Below, in pieces: positions 1 to 6,903 of a DNA stretch of 9,533 nucleotides; positions within the stretch are counted from its first letter, which is position 1; each line of letters starts with the position of its first letter. The stretch covers positions 1 through 9,533 of the forward strand of contig JANLQX010000490.1 in assembly GCA_031368095.1 (NCBI GenBank), written 5' to 3'. The notes under the pieces were generated by a model. The model worked only from the letters and a program-made list of their open reading frames with translations. It was not told the DNA's origin and ran no database searches. Origin of the DNA: JANLQX01 sp031368095. GTDB taxonomy: Bacteria > Actinomycetota > Acidimicrobiia > Acidimicrobiales > JANYDT01. The translations under genes and the position numbers were made by a program.

Positions 1-1444
1 GGTAATCGAGACCCACGTCGAGCAGGAACTTGAGGCGGGCATTGACTTCTTTGACGACGCGCTCGGCGATCATCAGATCGCGAGCACTCAGCGTCAGGCC
101 GAGCAAGAATTTCGCCGAGTCGGCGATCGAGAGATTTCCGACCTCGAAGATGCTCTTGCCATTAATGGTGACGGCGAGCGAGGCCTTGCTGAGGCGGGCA
201 CCGCCACACTCAGGGCAGGCGACCTCGCGCATGTACCCCTCCATTTGCTCCCGTGACCACTCACCCTCGGCCTCGGAGTGGCGACGCTTGAGCCACGGGA
301 TGACCCCTTCGAAAACACTGTTGTAGGCCCGCGACCGTCCATAGCGATTGCGGTACTCGACGTGCACCGTTTTCGTGCCGGTGCCGTGAAGAAGGACCTT
401 CTGCTGGGCCTTGGTGAGCTTGGACCACGGGGTCTTGATGGTGAAGTCGAAGGCCTCCGACACCGCCTCCAAGATTCGGGCGAAGTACTCCCCTTTGGAC
501 CCGGCCCAGGGCGCAATGGCTCCCTGCATGATCGAAAGATCGTCGTCGGGAACGACCAGCTCGGGATCCACCTCAAAGGTGGTGCCCAGGCCTTTGCAGG
601 CAGTGCAGGCGCCGTAGGGCGAGTTGAAGGAGAAGTTTCGTGGCGCCAGTTCGTCGAAGCTCGTGCCACAGGTGGGACAGGCCAGGTACTGGCTGAAGAC
701 CAGGACCTCCCCTTCGTCGCCATCTTTGGCCACCAGCTCGATCTCGGCCACACCCTCGGCCAGTCGAAGCGCCGTTTCCAACGAATCGGTGAGTCGGCGT
801 TCGATACCCGGTCGCGCCACGAGCCGGTCGATGATGACGGAGATCGAATGGTTCTCGTAGCGGCCGAGTTCGATGGCTTCCGTGAGCTCGCGGATCTGAC
901 CGTCGACCTTGGCACGAGCAAAACCCTGCTTCGAAAGATCGGCCAAGAGTTCGAGATACTCGCCCTTGCGACCCCGGACCACCGGAGCAAGGACCTGGAA
1001 CCGGGTGCCTTCGGGGAGCTGCAGAACCCGGTCGACAATCTGTTGGGGCGTCTGGCGTTCGAGCTTGGTGCCATCGTTCGGGCAGTGCTGAATGCCGATT
1101 CGGGCGAACAGGAGACGGAGATAGTCGTAAACCTCGGTGACCGTGCCGACGGTGGAACGAGGGTTCCGCGAGGCCGATTTCTGGTCGATCGAAATGGCCG
1201 GCGAAAGACCTTCGATGAAGTCAACGTCGGGCTTGTCCATCTGCCCGAGGAACTGACGGGCGTAGGCCGAAAGCGACTCGACGTAGCGACGCTGACCCTC
1301 GGCATAAATGGTGTCGAAAGCCAGCGACGACTTGCCCGAACCGGAAAGCCCGGTAAAGACGATGAGCTTGTCGCGCGGCAAATCCAGCGAGACGTTTTTG
1401 AGGTTGTGTTCGCGCGCGCCGCGCACGATCAAGCGATCGGACAT
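1..1444 (-). CDS. uvrA: UvrABC excinuclease subunit A, N-terminal half (partial)
   Basis: UvrA is the damage-recognition ATPase of nucleotide excision repair; as a dimer it scans DNA, loads UvrB on the lesion and leaves. Translating the minus strand from the ATG at 1444 gives 481 uninterrupted residues (MSDRLIVRGAREHNLKNV...). I see the first Walker A GLSGSGKS at residues 32-39 and the conserved ESLSAYARQFLGQMDKP stretch at 56-72. The first zinc-binding pair CPTC (C256, C259) matches with C280 and C283, and a CPECGGARL motif lies at 410-418. The UvrB-binding and insertion domains fall between about 115 and 400. Full UvrA proteins are about 950 residues, so the ABC signature of the first half and all of the second ATPase lie beyond the left edge. 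It follows uvrB by 45 bp on the same strand. No convincing Shine-Dalgarno sequence precedes the start, and a LexA-type box covers the start codon. Identity is certain; partial only because of the window edge. Confidence 0.97.
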   Translation of the reverse strand, partial: MSDRLIVRGAREHNLKNVSLDLPRDKLIVFTGLSGSGKSSLAFDTIYAEGQRRYVESLSAYARQFLGQMDKPDVDFIEGLSPAISIDQKSASRNPRSTVGTVTEVYDYLRLLFARIGIQHCPNDGTKLERQTPQQIVDRVLQLPEGTRFQVLAPVVRGRKGEYLELLADLSKQGFARAKVDGQIRELTEAIELGRYENHSISVIIDRLVARPGIERRLTDSLETALRLAEGVAEIELVAKDGDEGEVLVFSQYLACPTCGTSFDELAPRNFSFNSPYGACTACKGLGTTFEVDPELVVPDDDLSIMQGAIAPWAGSKGEYFARILEAVSEAFDFTIKTPWSKLTKAQQKVLLHGTGTKTVHVEYRNRYGRSRAYNSVFEGVIPWLKRRHSEAEGEWSREQMEGYMREVACPECGGARLSKASLAVTINGKSIFEVGNLSIADSAKFLLGLTLSARDLMIAERVVKEVNARLKFLLDVGLDY

Positions 1445-1452
1445 ACGTTCGA
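1437..1452 (-). promoter_or_regulatory. Candidate LexA/SOS box over the uvrA start codon
   Basis: The plus-strand sequence TCGGACATACGTTCGA matches the actinobacterial SOS box TCGAACRNRYGTTCGA at 15 of 16 positions; the one mismatch is the fourth base, G for A. On the coding strand it reads TCGAACGTATGTCCGA, with the uvrA ATG (1444-1442) inside it. Its upstream edge touches a TAnnnT element, TAGGCT (1457-1452), which is a plausible -10. If that is the promoter, transcription would begin about 7 nt downstream, at or beside the A of the ATG, giving a leaderless mRNA in line with the missing Shine-Dalgarno. LexA bound here would block initiation directly. The match is seen; the promoter and regulation are inferred. 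uvrA is an SOS gene in E. coli, which supports the idea. Confidence 0.65.
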
Positions 1453-1489
1453 GCCTATCCCAGCAATTCAACAAACAACGGCTGACTCA

Positions 1490-3580
1490 TCAGTCGACGA
1501 GTTCCTTCTTCAAATCATTGATCTCATCACGGAGACGGGCCGCGTACTCGAAGCGGAGGTCGGTGGCCGCCTCTTTCATTTCCTCCTCGAGCGTGAGGAT
1601 GAGTCGGGCCAGCTCGGCCTTCGGAAGTTCCTTGAATTCGCTGCGGACGTCGCCGGGTCGCCGCTTGCGACGATCGCTACCAGGCACCGTCGAACGTTGC
1701 GCCGCCTCTTCGGGACGGAGCATGGCCAGGATGTCGGTGACGGCCTTGCGGATCGTTTCCGGTTTAATCCCGTGCTCCAGGTTGTAGGCGATCTGCTTCT
1801 CCCGGCGAGCCTTGGTGACCGAGATGGCTCGCTCCATGGAGCCGGTGATCCGGTCGGCGTACATGATCACCTGGCCGTTGACGTTGCGGGCTGCTCGGCC
1901 GGTGGTCTGGATCAGCGACGTTTCGCTGCGTAGGAAACCTTCCTTGTCGGCGTCGAGGATGCACACCAACGACACCTCGGGGAGGTCGAGGCCTTCTCGG
2001 AGCAGGTTGATGCCGACGAGAACATCGAACTCGCCGAGACGGAGATCACGCAGGATCTCGATGCGCTCAATGGTGTCGATCTCCGAGTGCAGATAGCGAA
2101 CCTTGAGTCCCTGTTCGAGCAGATAGTCGGAGAGGTCCTGGGCCATGCGCTTGGTCAGCGTGGTCACCAGAACTCGCTCGCCAACGGCAATGCGTTTGCG
2201 GGCTTCTTCCATGAGATCGTCGATCTGGCCCTTGGACGGTCGGACCACGATCTCCGGGTCGATCAGTCCGGTGGGCCTCACGACCTGCTCCACCACCTGG
2301 GTGGACTGCCCGATCTCATACGGACTCGGCGTGGCTGAGACGAAGACAACCTGATTGATCCGCTCGTAGAACTCGTCGAAGCGCAACGGACGGTTGTCAC
2401 CCGCGCTCGGGAGACGGAACCCGTGATCGATCAGCGTCTCCTTGCGGGACCGGTCGCCCTGATACTGCCCGTGCACCTGGGGCACAGCGATGTGCGACTC
2501 GTCGATGACGAGCAGGAAGTCTTTGGGGAAGTAATCGATGAGCGTGAATGGCGCCTCGCCCGGCGCCCGACCATCGATATGGCGGCTGTAGTTCTCGATG
2601 CCGTTGCAGTACCCCACCTCGGCCATCATCTCCAGGTCGTACTGGGTGCGCATCTGCAGGCGCTGGGCCTCGAGGAGTTTGTTCTCCTCCTTGAACCACG
2701 CCAAACGCTGCTGCAGTTCCGCTTCGATAGTTCCAATCGCCCGGGTCATCCGGTGTTCACCGGCCACATAGTGCGTGGCGGGGAACACCATGACCTCGGT
2801 GAGTTCGCCAAGCTGCTCGCCGGTGACGGGGTCGACCATGACGAGCCGCTCGACGGTGTCGCCAAACATCTCGATACGAAGCACGTGCTCTTCGTAGGCC
2901 GGGTGCACCTCCACGGTGTCGCCGCGCACCCGGAAGTTCCCACGAACCAAGTTGGCATCGTTGCGGTCGTATTGCATGTCGACCAATCGCCGCAGGATCG
3001 ACCGCTGGTCGTAATCGACGCCGGTATGGAGTTCGAGCAGGTTGCCGCGGTACTCCTCGGGGTTCCCCATGCCGTAGATGCAGCTGACCGAGGCGACCAC
3101 GATCGTGTCTCGCCGAGTGAGGAGACCAGACGTGGACGCATGACGAAGGCGGTCGATCTCGTCGTTGATCGACGAGTCCTTCTCGATGTAGGTGTCGGAC
3201 GAGGCGATGTAAGCCTCGGGCTGGTAATAGTCGTAGTACGAAACGAAGTACTCGACCCGGTTGTTCGGGAAGAATTCTCGAAACTCATTGGCTAGCTGGG
3301 CGGCGAGGGACTTGTTGGGCGCCAAAATCAGGGTGGGCTTCTGGACTTGCTCGATGGTCCAAGCAATGGTGGCCGACTTGCCCGAACCGGTGATGCCCAG
3401 CAGGGTCTGGAACCTGTCGCCCCGATTGATGCCCTCCGACAGGGCGGCGATCGCCGCCGGCTGGTCGCCCGCCGGTTGGAACACCGACTCGACCTTGAAC
3501 GGTTTGCCAGGCAGTCGTTTCGGTTCTTCTACGACTTCCCTGGCCATCTCAGGCTCGGCCTCGCGCACCACAGAAGACAT
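1490..3580 (-). CDS. uvrB: UvrABC excinuclease subunit B (DNA helicase-like damage verifier)
   Basis: UvrB receives damaged DNA from UvrA, verifies the lesion by inserting a beta-hairpin between the strands, and recruits UvrC for the incisions. The 696-residue product has the full set of family motifs. Walker A GITGSGKS is at residues 62-69 and the beta-hairpin region rich in tyrosine (YYDYYQPEAY) at 115-124. The Walker B DESH is at 360-363 and the SAT-type helicase motif FVSATPSPYE at 413-422. Motifs V and VI are at 523-566 (GINLLREGLDLPEV, then QTTGRAARN). A C-terminal UVR motif, which pairs with UvrC, spans about 660-695. The length is normal for actinobacteria. The ATG at 3580 gives about 30 residues before the conserved FKVESVFQPAGDQ core; an ATG 12 codons further in is possible. 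It lies 21 bp downstream of coaE and 45 bp upstream of uvrA, so cotranscription is likely. Confidence 0.97.
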   Translation of the reverse strand: MSSVVREAEPEMAREVVEEPKRLPGKPFKVESVFQPAGDQPAAIAALSEGINRGDRFQTLLGITGSGKSATIAWTIEQVQKPTLILAPNKSLAAQLANEFREFFPNNRVEYFVSYYDYYQPEAYIASSDTYIEKDSSINDEIDRLRHASTSGLLTRRDTIVVASVSCIYGMGNPEEYRGNLLELHTGVDYDQRSILRRLVDMQYDRNDANLVRGNFRVRGDTVEVHPAYEEHVLRIEMFGDTVERLVMVDPVTGEQLGELTEVMVFPATHYVAGEHRMTRAIGTIEAELQQRLAWFKEENKLLEAQRLQMRTQYDLEMMAEVGYCNGIENYSRHIDGRAPGEAPFTLIDYFPKDFLLVIDESHIAVPQVHGQYQGDRSRKETLIDHGFRLPSAGDNRPLRFDEFYERINQVVFVSATPSPYEIGQSTQVVEQVVRPTGLIDPEIVVRPSKGQIDDLMEEARKRIAVGERVLVTTLTKRMAQDLSDYLLEQGLKVRYLHSEIDTIERIEILRDLRLGEFDVLVGINLLREGLDLPEVSLVCILDADKEGFLRSETSLIQTTGRAARNVNGQVIMYADRITGSMERAISVTKARREKQIAYNLEHGIKPETIRKAVTDILAMLRPEEAAQRSTVPGSDRRKRRPGDVRSEFKELPKAELARLILTLEEEMKEAATDLRFEYAARLRDEINDLKKELVD

Positions 3581-3601
3581 GGCGTCGATTGTACGGAACC
3601 C

Positions 3602-4225
3602 CTATGACAGTTCTTGACCGGAAAGGACGGACTCCGGCCGAGAAATGATCCATTCCCAGATCCGGTCCAACTGCGCCGTGAGCGCGTCGCCGTCACCGCT
3701 GTTGTCAACCACCTGGTCAGCGAGGGCCACCCGGTCCTCACGACGCATCTGCGACTCGACCCGGCGACGTGCGTCACGTTCGTCGAATCCTCGGAACTGC
3801 ACGAGTCGAGAAATTGCCACTTCCGGGTCCACGTCCACCACGATCGACCCCACCAACCCCGGTCGCGCTCGATCGAACAGGAGAGCAGCGTCGAGCACCA
3901 CCACCCGTTCGGTGCCTAGGTAGGTCTCGATCTGGCGACTGATCTCGGCGCCAATCGCCGGGTGGGTGATGGCGTTCAGGGCGGCCAGCGATTCGGGGTC
4001 GCCGAAGGCCACGGCGGCCAGCGCCGCCCGATCCAGCGTGCCATCGAGACGTTGGACCTGGGGGCCGAACCGATCGACAAGGGCGGCCAGCGTGGGCGTA
4101 CCGGGCTCGACGACCTGGCGGGCGATCAGGTCAGCATCGACAATCACCGCGCCCCGCTCGGCCAACGCCTGGGACACCGTCGACTTGCCGGCACCGATGC
4201 CGCCCCCGAGACCAATGAGCTTCAT
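3602..4225 (-). CDS. coaE: Dephospho-CoA kinase
   Basis: This enzyme carries out the last step of coenzyme A synthesis, the ATP-dependent 3'-phosphorylation of dephospho-CoA in the cytoplasm. From the ATG at 4225 the protein has 207 residues, the usual single-domain size. The start MKLIGLGGGIGAGKST holds the P-loop GGIGAGKS (residues 8-15). A conserved DAD (30-32), HPAI (88-91), an arginine-rich lid (about 145-165, RRRVESQMRRED) and ADQVVDN (169-175) complete the dephospho-CoA kinase pattern. The usual PLL(F/V)E segment reads AALLFD here, a mild departure. A TTG at 4261 would add 12 residues, but homologues normally begin just before the P-loop, so I chose the ATG. Some mycobacterial CoaE proteins carry a long C-terminal domain; this one does not. 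coaE heads the coaE-uvrB-uvrA run and is divergent from the sensor kinase gene. Confidence 0.95.
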   Translation of the reverse strand: MKLIGLGGGIGAGKSTVSQALAERGAVIVDADLIARQVVEPGTPTLAALVDRFGPQVQRLDGTLDRAALAAVAFGDPESLAALNAITHPAIGAEISRQIETYLGTERVVVLDAALLFDRARPGLVGSIVVDVDPEVAISRLVQFRGFDERDARRRVESQMRREDRVALADQVVDNSGDGDALTAQLDRIWEWIISRPESVLSGQELS

Positions 4226-4328
4226 GTCGGAAGCGACGGTAGCGGCCGGGCGGTGGGTCAAGAGAACTACTCAAGTGGTCGATGAACCAAGTGCTCATGC
4301 CCGACGTTCCCGCCTTCTGTCCTTCGAT
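4226..4328. promoter_or_regulatory. Divergent intergenic region between coaE and the sensor kinase
   Basis: These 103 bp separate the coaE ATG from the preferred GTG of the kinase and should hold the promoters for both directions. Third-position GC is clearly lower here, in the kinase frame, than after 4329, which suggests non-coding DNA. I could not assign a convincing -35/-10 pair in either direction. On the minus strand TACCGT, a TAnnnT element, lies 10 nt before the coaE ATG, which is weak evidence for a short-leader start. I see no LexA-type box in it. Confidence 0.4.
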
Positions 4329-6020
4329 GTGCCGGTGACGGCGCCCACGGTCTCGTTCCGGCTCCCGAAGCCGGCGACCGTCCTCGACCAGGGTGACCGG
4401 CTGGCGCCGTTCGAAGGGCCGGTGTCGGTCATCCGGGTCGCCGTTCTCATCGCCACGGCCTTTTTGGTCCTGCTCGACGCACCGAAGGCCAACGACGACC
4501 GCTCCGTCATCGGTCTCGGCGTGATCATCATGTGGACGATCGTGCGGATGCTCTCGCCGATCGTCCGGATCGGCAACGAGCGGCTTCTGGCCGTAAACAT
4601 CGTCCTCGATCTGGCCCTGCCACTCGTTCTGGTGTGCTTCACCGGGTATTGGTCCTCGCCGCTCGTCCTGTGCCTGCTCCCGGGCATCGTCATTGGCGGC
4701 TTCGCACATGGCGGACCTCTCGTCGTCGGTTATGGCTCGCTGGTGGGGGTCATCGTCAGCCTCGTCGGCATCACCAGCCACGGGACCAAGGAGACGGCCG
4801 ACCTCGCCACCGCCAGTATCTGGATGCTGGCGCTCGTCGTCGTTGCCGCTCTCGCTGGTGTTGGCCATCGCGTGGTGCGCGAAACGGACCGCCGCCGTTC
4901 CGCCGATGCCGATGCGATGGGTCAACTCACGCGAGCGAACCAATTGCTCGCCTCGCTCCATCAGCTGGCCCAATCCCTCCCGGCATCGCTCGACCTCGAG
5001 GACGCACTCGCCCGCACGAGCGGCAACGCCCAAAAGCTTCTCGCCGCCGACGGGGTGGCGATCTTCCTGTTCGACAACATCCACTCAGCGTGGTCATGCG
5101 CCCGCGCCGACGGGCTACGGGTGAACGAGACCGTCGACTTGGCAATCCTGCCGCCGGCGCTTCGCCATGCCATCACGTCACGCACGGTTGCTGCCTCCGG
5201 TGAATTCGAAGGGACGACCCTTCTCGGCGAGCAGGCGCACGGGTTGTACATCCCGCTCGTGGCCCGGACGTCGCTGATTGGGGCCATGGCCGTCGAGTGG
5301 CTCGGAGGCGGCGGATCGGGCCTCGAGGACGGCCAGCAACGCGATGTTTTGCGCAGTCTGGCTGAGCCGGCGGCGATCGGTATCGACAACGCCCGCCTGT
5401 TTCTTCGCATCCGGGGTGTGGCCGCCAGCGAGGAGCGCAGCCGCATCGCCCGCGATCTTCACGACCGGATCGGCCAGTCGCTGGCGTACCTCGGCTTCGA
5501 GCTTGACCGAACGGCCCGCACCGTCGGCGATCCCGCCATCAGTTCCGAACTCACCAGGCTCCGGACGGAAGTGAGCCGCGTCATCGCCGAAGTCCGCGAA
5601 ACCCTCTACGACATTCGTACCGAGGTCGAACAGGGCAACTCGTTCGTGACCACCCTCGAACAGTTTTTGTCCCGGGTGAGCGAGCGCGCCTCCCTCACCA
5701 TCGACTTTCGTCACCATGTGGTCGGCGCCCTGCCGCCCCGGCAGGAACGCGAAATGTGGCACATCGCCCAGGAGGCCGTCGTGAACGTTGAACGCCACGC
5801 TCGAGCTCGCAATGTCTGGATCCGGTGGGAGACCGACGGGCACAGCGCGCTGCTGGAAATCCAGGACGACGGTAAGGGGTACGCCGCCAGCGAGGGTCGC
5901 CGCGACTCCTACGGGTTGCGCGGACTGCAAGAACGCGCCACGTCCATCGGTGCCCGTGCCGAAATTTCCTCACAACCCGGTCAAGGAACGACCGTTCGGT
6001 GCCGATTGGAGGGACTATGA
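4329..6020 (+). CDS. Membrane sensor histidine kinase, six TM helices + GAF + HisKA_3/HATPase_c (NarL type)
   Basis: The product is a sensor kinase that autophosphorylates on histidine and passes the phosphate to the regulator encoded next to it. Using the GTG at 4329 it has 563 residues. About six hydrophobic helices lie at roughly 34-51, 59-75, 86-107, 110-128, 131-150 and 160-179, with very short loops and no large extracellular domain. A helical linker (about 182-217) and a GAF-like domain (about 218-358) follow. The dimerization/phosphoacceptor region has ERSRIARDLHD with H378, typical of HisKA_3. The ATPase domain shows the N box QEAVVNVERHA (N486), DDGKGY (513-518) and YGLRGLQERA (528-537). 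The signal is unknown; the helices or the GAF domain may sense it. The start is uncertain: GTG 4275 and ATG 4224 are also in frame, but codons before 4329 lack the high GC3 seen after it, and no start has a good ribosome binding site. An ATGA overlap joins it to the regulator gene. Confidence 0.9.
   Translation: MPVTAPTVSFRLPKPATVLDQGDRLAPFEGPVSVIRVAVLIATAFLVLLDAPKANDDRSVIGLGVIIMWTIVRMLSPIVRIGNERLLAVNIVLDLALPLVLVCFTGYWSSPLVLCLLPGIVIGGFAHGGPLVVGYGSLVGVIVSLVGITSHGTKETADLATASIWMLALVVVAALAGVGHRVVRETDRRRSADADAMGQLTRANQLLASLHQLAQSLPASLDLEDALARTSGNAQKLLAADGVAIFLFDNIHSAWSCARADGLRVNETVDLAILPPALRHAITSRTVAASGEFEGTTLLGEQAHGLYIPLVARTSLIGAMAVEWLGGGGSGLEDGQQRDVLRSLAEPAAIGIDNARLFLRIRGVAASEERSRIARDLHDRIGQSLAYLGFELDRTARTVGDPAISSELTRLRTEVSRVIAEVRETLYDIRTEVEQGNSFVTTLEQFLSRVSERASLTIDFRHHVVGALPPRQEREMWHIAQEAVVNVERHARARNVWIRWETDGHSALLEIQDDGKGYAASEGRRDSYGLRGLQERATSIGARAEISSQPGQGTTVRCRLEGL
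6008..6013 (+). promoter_or_regulatory. Ribosome binding site of the response regulator gene
   Basis: GGAGGG ends 3 nt before the ATG at 6017 and lies inside the last codons of the kinase gene. It decides the regulator start in favour of this ATG over an in-frame GTG at 5999, and suits translational coupling through the ATGA stop/start overlap. Confidence 0.75.
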
Positions 6021-6703
6021 GTTCTCTGCTTCCTGCGGCGCCTACCCGACCGGCTGGGGCCCGCCCCTTGCGGCTGCTGCTCGTCGATGACCACCGCATG
6101 CTCCGCGAAGGTTTGCGTCGGTCGATGGAGCTTTACGGTTTCGATGTCGTCGCCGAAGGAAGTGACGGGGAAGAAGGCGTGCGTCTCGCCCAAGCACTGC
6201 GTCCCGATGTGGTGCTGATGGACGTCTCTATGCCCGTGCTCGACGGTGTCGAGGCGACCCGCCGCATTCGCCAGACGTGCCCCGACACCCAGGTCGTGAT
6301 GCTTACGATGCACGCCGACAAAGACGTGCTCGCCAAGGCGATCCGCTGCGGTGCTGCTGGATACCTCGTCAAGGACTGCTCCACCGACGAAGTGGCCGAC
6401 GCCGTGCGCGCCGCGTCGAACGGCGAAGGCACGGTGTCTCCCGAGTTCGCCAAGTCAATGCTGCGCGAAGCAAAGTTCCCGATCCCCGATCGCCCTGGCG
6501 AGTCCGTCATCTCGAAGCGTGAAGAAGAAGTGCTCCAGCTAGTGGCGGACGGCTTCTCCACCGTCGAAGTGGCGCAGAAGCTCTACATCTCGATCAAAAC
6601 GGTGAAGAACCACCTGGCGTCGATCTACCAGAAGCTCGACACCGCCGACCGCACGCAGGCCGTGGTGCGAGCCGTGCGCATGGGCATCATCAGACTCGAC
6701 TGA
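6017..6703 (+). CDS. NarL/LuxR-family response regulator
   Basis: This 228-residue protein is the likely partner of the upstream kinase: phosphorylation of the receiver would alter DNA binding by the C-terminal helix-turn-helix. The receiver domain (about 18-135) begins LRLLLVDDHRMLREGL, with the acidic pair D24/D25, the phosphoacceptor D69 in LMDVSMPVLDG, T97 in the VVMLTMHA strand and K119 in GYLVKD. A linker leads to a LuxR-type HTH (about 165-225) with SKREEEVLQLVADGFS, then the recognition segment KLYISIKTVKNHLASIYQKL. All receiver active-site residues are present, so it should be phosphorylatable. The ATG at 6017 overlaps the kinase stop codon as ATGA and has a strong Shine-Dalgarno. 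The gene ends convergent to rpsA, with 200 bp between. Its target genes cannot be told from this window; self-regulation is common in the family. Confidence 0.93.
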   Translation: MSSLLPAAPTRPAGARPLRLLLVDDHRMLREGLRRSMELYGFDVVAEGSDGEEGVRLAQALRPDVVLMDVSMPVLDGVEATRRIRQTCPDTQVVMLTMHADKDVLAKAIRCGAAGYLVKDCSTDEVADAVRAASNGEGTVSPEFAKSMLREAKFPIPDRPGESVISKREEEVLQLVADGFSTVEVAQKLYISIKTVKNHLASIYQKLDTADRTQAVVRAVRMGIIRLD

Positions 6704-6743
6704 CGCCGGGCGCGGGGCCCATCAACCACCGGCTCGACTGACG
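6695..6743. repeat. 11-bp direct repeat across the regulator stop codon
   Basis: CTCGACTGACG occurs at 6695-6705, including the TGA stop of the regulator gene, and again at 6733-6743, with starts 38 bp apart. The first copy encodes the last residues (LD and stop); the second is non-coding and abuts the inverted repeat array. It could be a small duplication of the gene end or chance. Confidence 0.45.
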
Positions 6744-6831
6744 TTTCTGGGTCAGCTCAGTGTTCTGGGTCAGCTGGTTTGCTTCCGAGCGTCTGAGCTG
6801 ACCCAACAAACGGAGCTGACCCAACAAACGG
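6743..6831. repeat. Inverted array of four repeat units, 18-bp period
   Basis: A 10-bp core occurs four times: TGGGTCAGCT at 6748-6757 and 6766-6775, and its reverse complement AGCTGACCCA at 6796-6805 and 6814-6823. Within each pair the copies are exactly 18 bp apart. The right pair is a perfect tandem of GAGCTGACCCAACAAACG (6795-6812, 6813-6830). The left pair resembles it in inverted form, with CGTTT flanking the first copy. The halves can fold into a long hairpin: an outer stem of 10-11 bp, an 8-nt internal region, an inner stem of 10 bp and a loop of about 20 nt. It lies between two convergent genes, where REP-like elements and terminators are often found. Function is unknown; termination, mRNA protection or a protein-binding array are possible. 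Confidence 0.8.
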
Positions 6832-6845
6832 TTGGACTGTCGCGA

Positions 6846-6873
6846 CGAAGGGGCGCCGCGAGGCGCCCCTTCG
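6846..6873. terminator. Perfect 12-bp hairpin downstream of rpsA, probable terminator
   Basis: The arms CGAAGGGGCGCC (6846-6857) and GGCGCCCCTTCG (6862-6873) are perfectly complementary around a GCGA loop, a GNRA-type tetraloop on the plus strand. It begins 30 bp past the rpsA stop codon and about 140 bp past the regulator stop. Neither side has a T-run, so it is not a classical intrinsic terminator. GC-rich hairpins without a U-tract are, however, often proposed as terminators in actinobacteria. It could serve both convergent genes, more likely rpsA. Confidence 0.65.
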
Positions 6874-6903
6874 ATCGTTCGACTGCTTCGGCTGTGGGCC
6901 GGA

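Noticed and set aside
94..1305. A 403-codon minus-strand open frame inside uvrA
   Set aside because: It is a shifted frame of uvrA; its product is Ser/Arg/Pro-rich low-complexity sequence, while the uvrA frame gives clear UvrA motifs.
278..1933. A 551-codon plus-strand open frame
   Set aside because: It is antisense to uvrA and the end of uvrB and spans both genes and their gap; it shows no family motifs. Long antisense frames are expected in GC-rich coding DNA.
2423..3295. A 290-codon plus-strand open frame
   Set aside because: It is wholly antisense to uvrB, has no motifs and no ribosome binding site of note.
3581..3601. SOS-like GAAC...GTTC palindrome before uvrB
   Set aside because: The half sites, which extend a little into coaE, are 10 bp apart rather than 4 and do not fit the actinobacterial LexA consensus.
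4131..5084. A 317-codon minus-strand open frame
   Set aside because: It overlaps coaE in another frame and lies antisense to the kinase; highly charged D/E/R/H-rich product typical of a shadow frame.
6706..6722. Small GC-rich hairpin just after the regulator stop
   Set aside because: Only about four base pairs (GGGC with GCCC) can form, which is too weak to call a terminator.
6743..6831. CRISPR array
   Set aside because: Repeats are only 10-18 bp, the right pair is tandem with no spacer, the two pairs are in opposite orientation, and no cas gene is present.
6743..6831. Insertion sequence ends or a MITE
   Set aside because: The inverted copies are only about 90 bp apart overall with nothing mobile between them, and no clear target-site duplication flanks the array; the 11-bp direct repeat lies on one side only.
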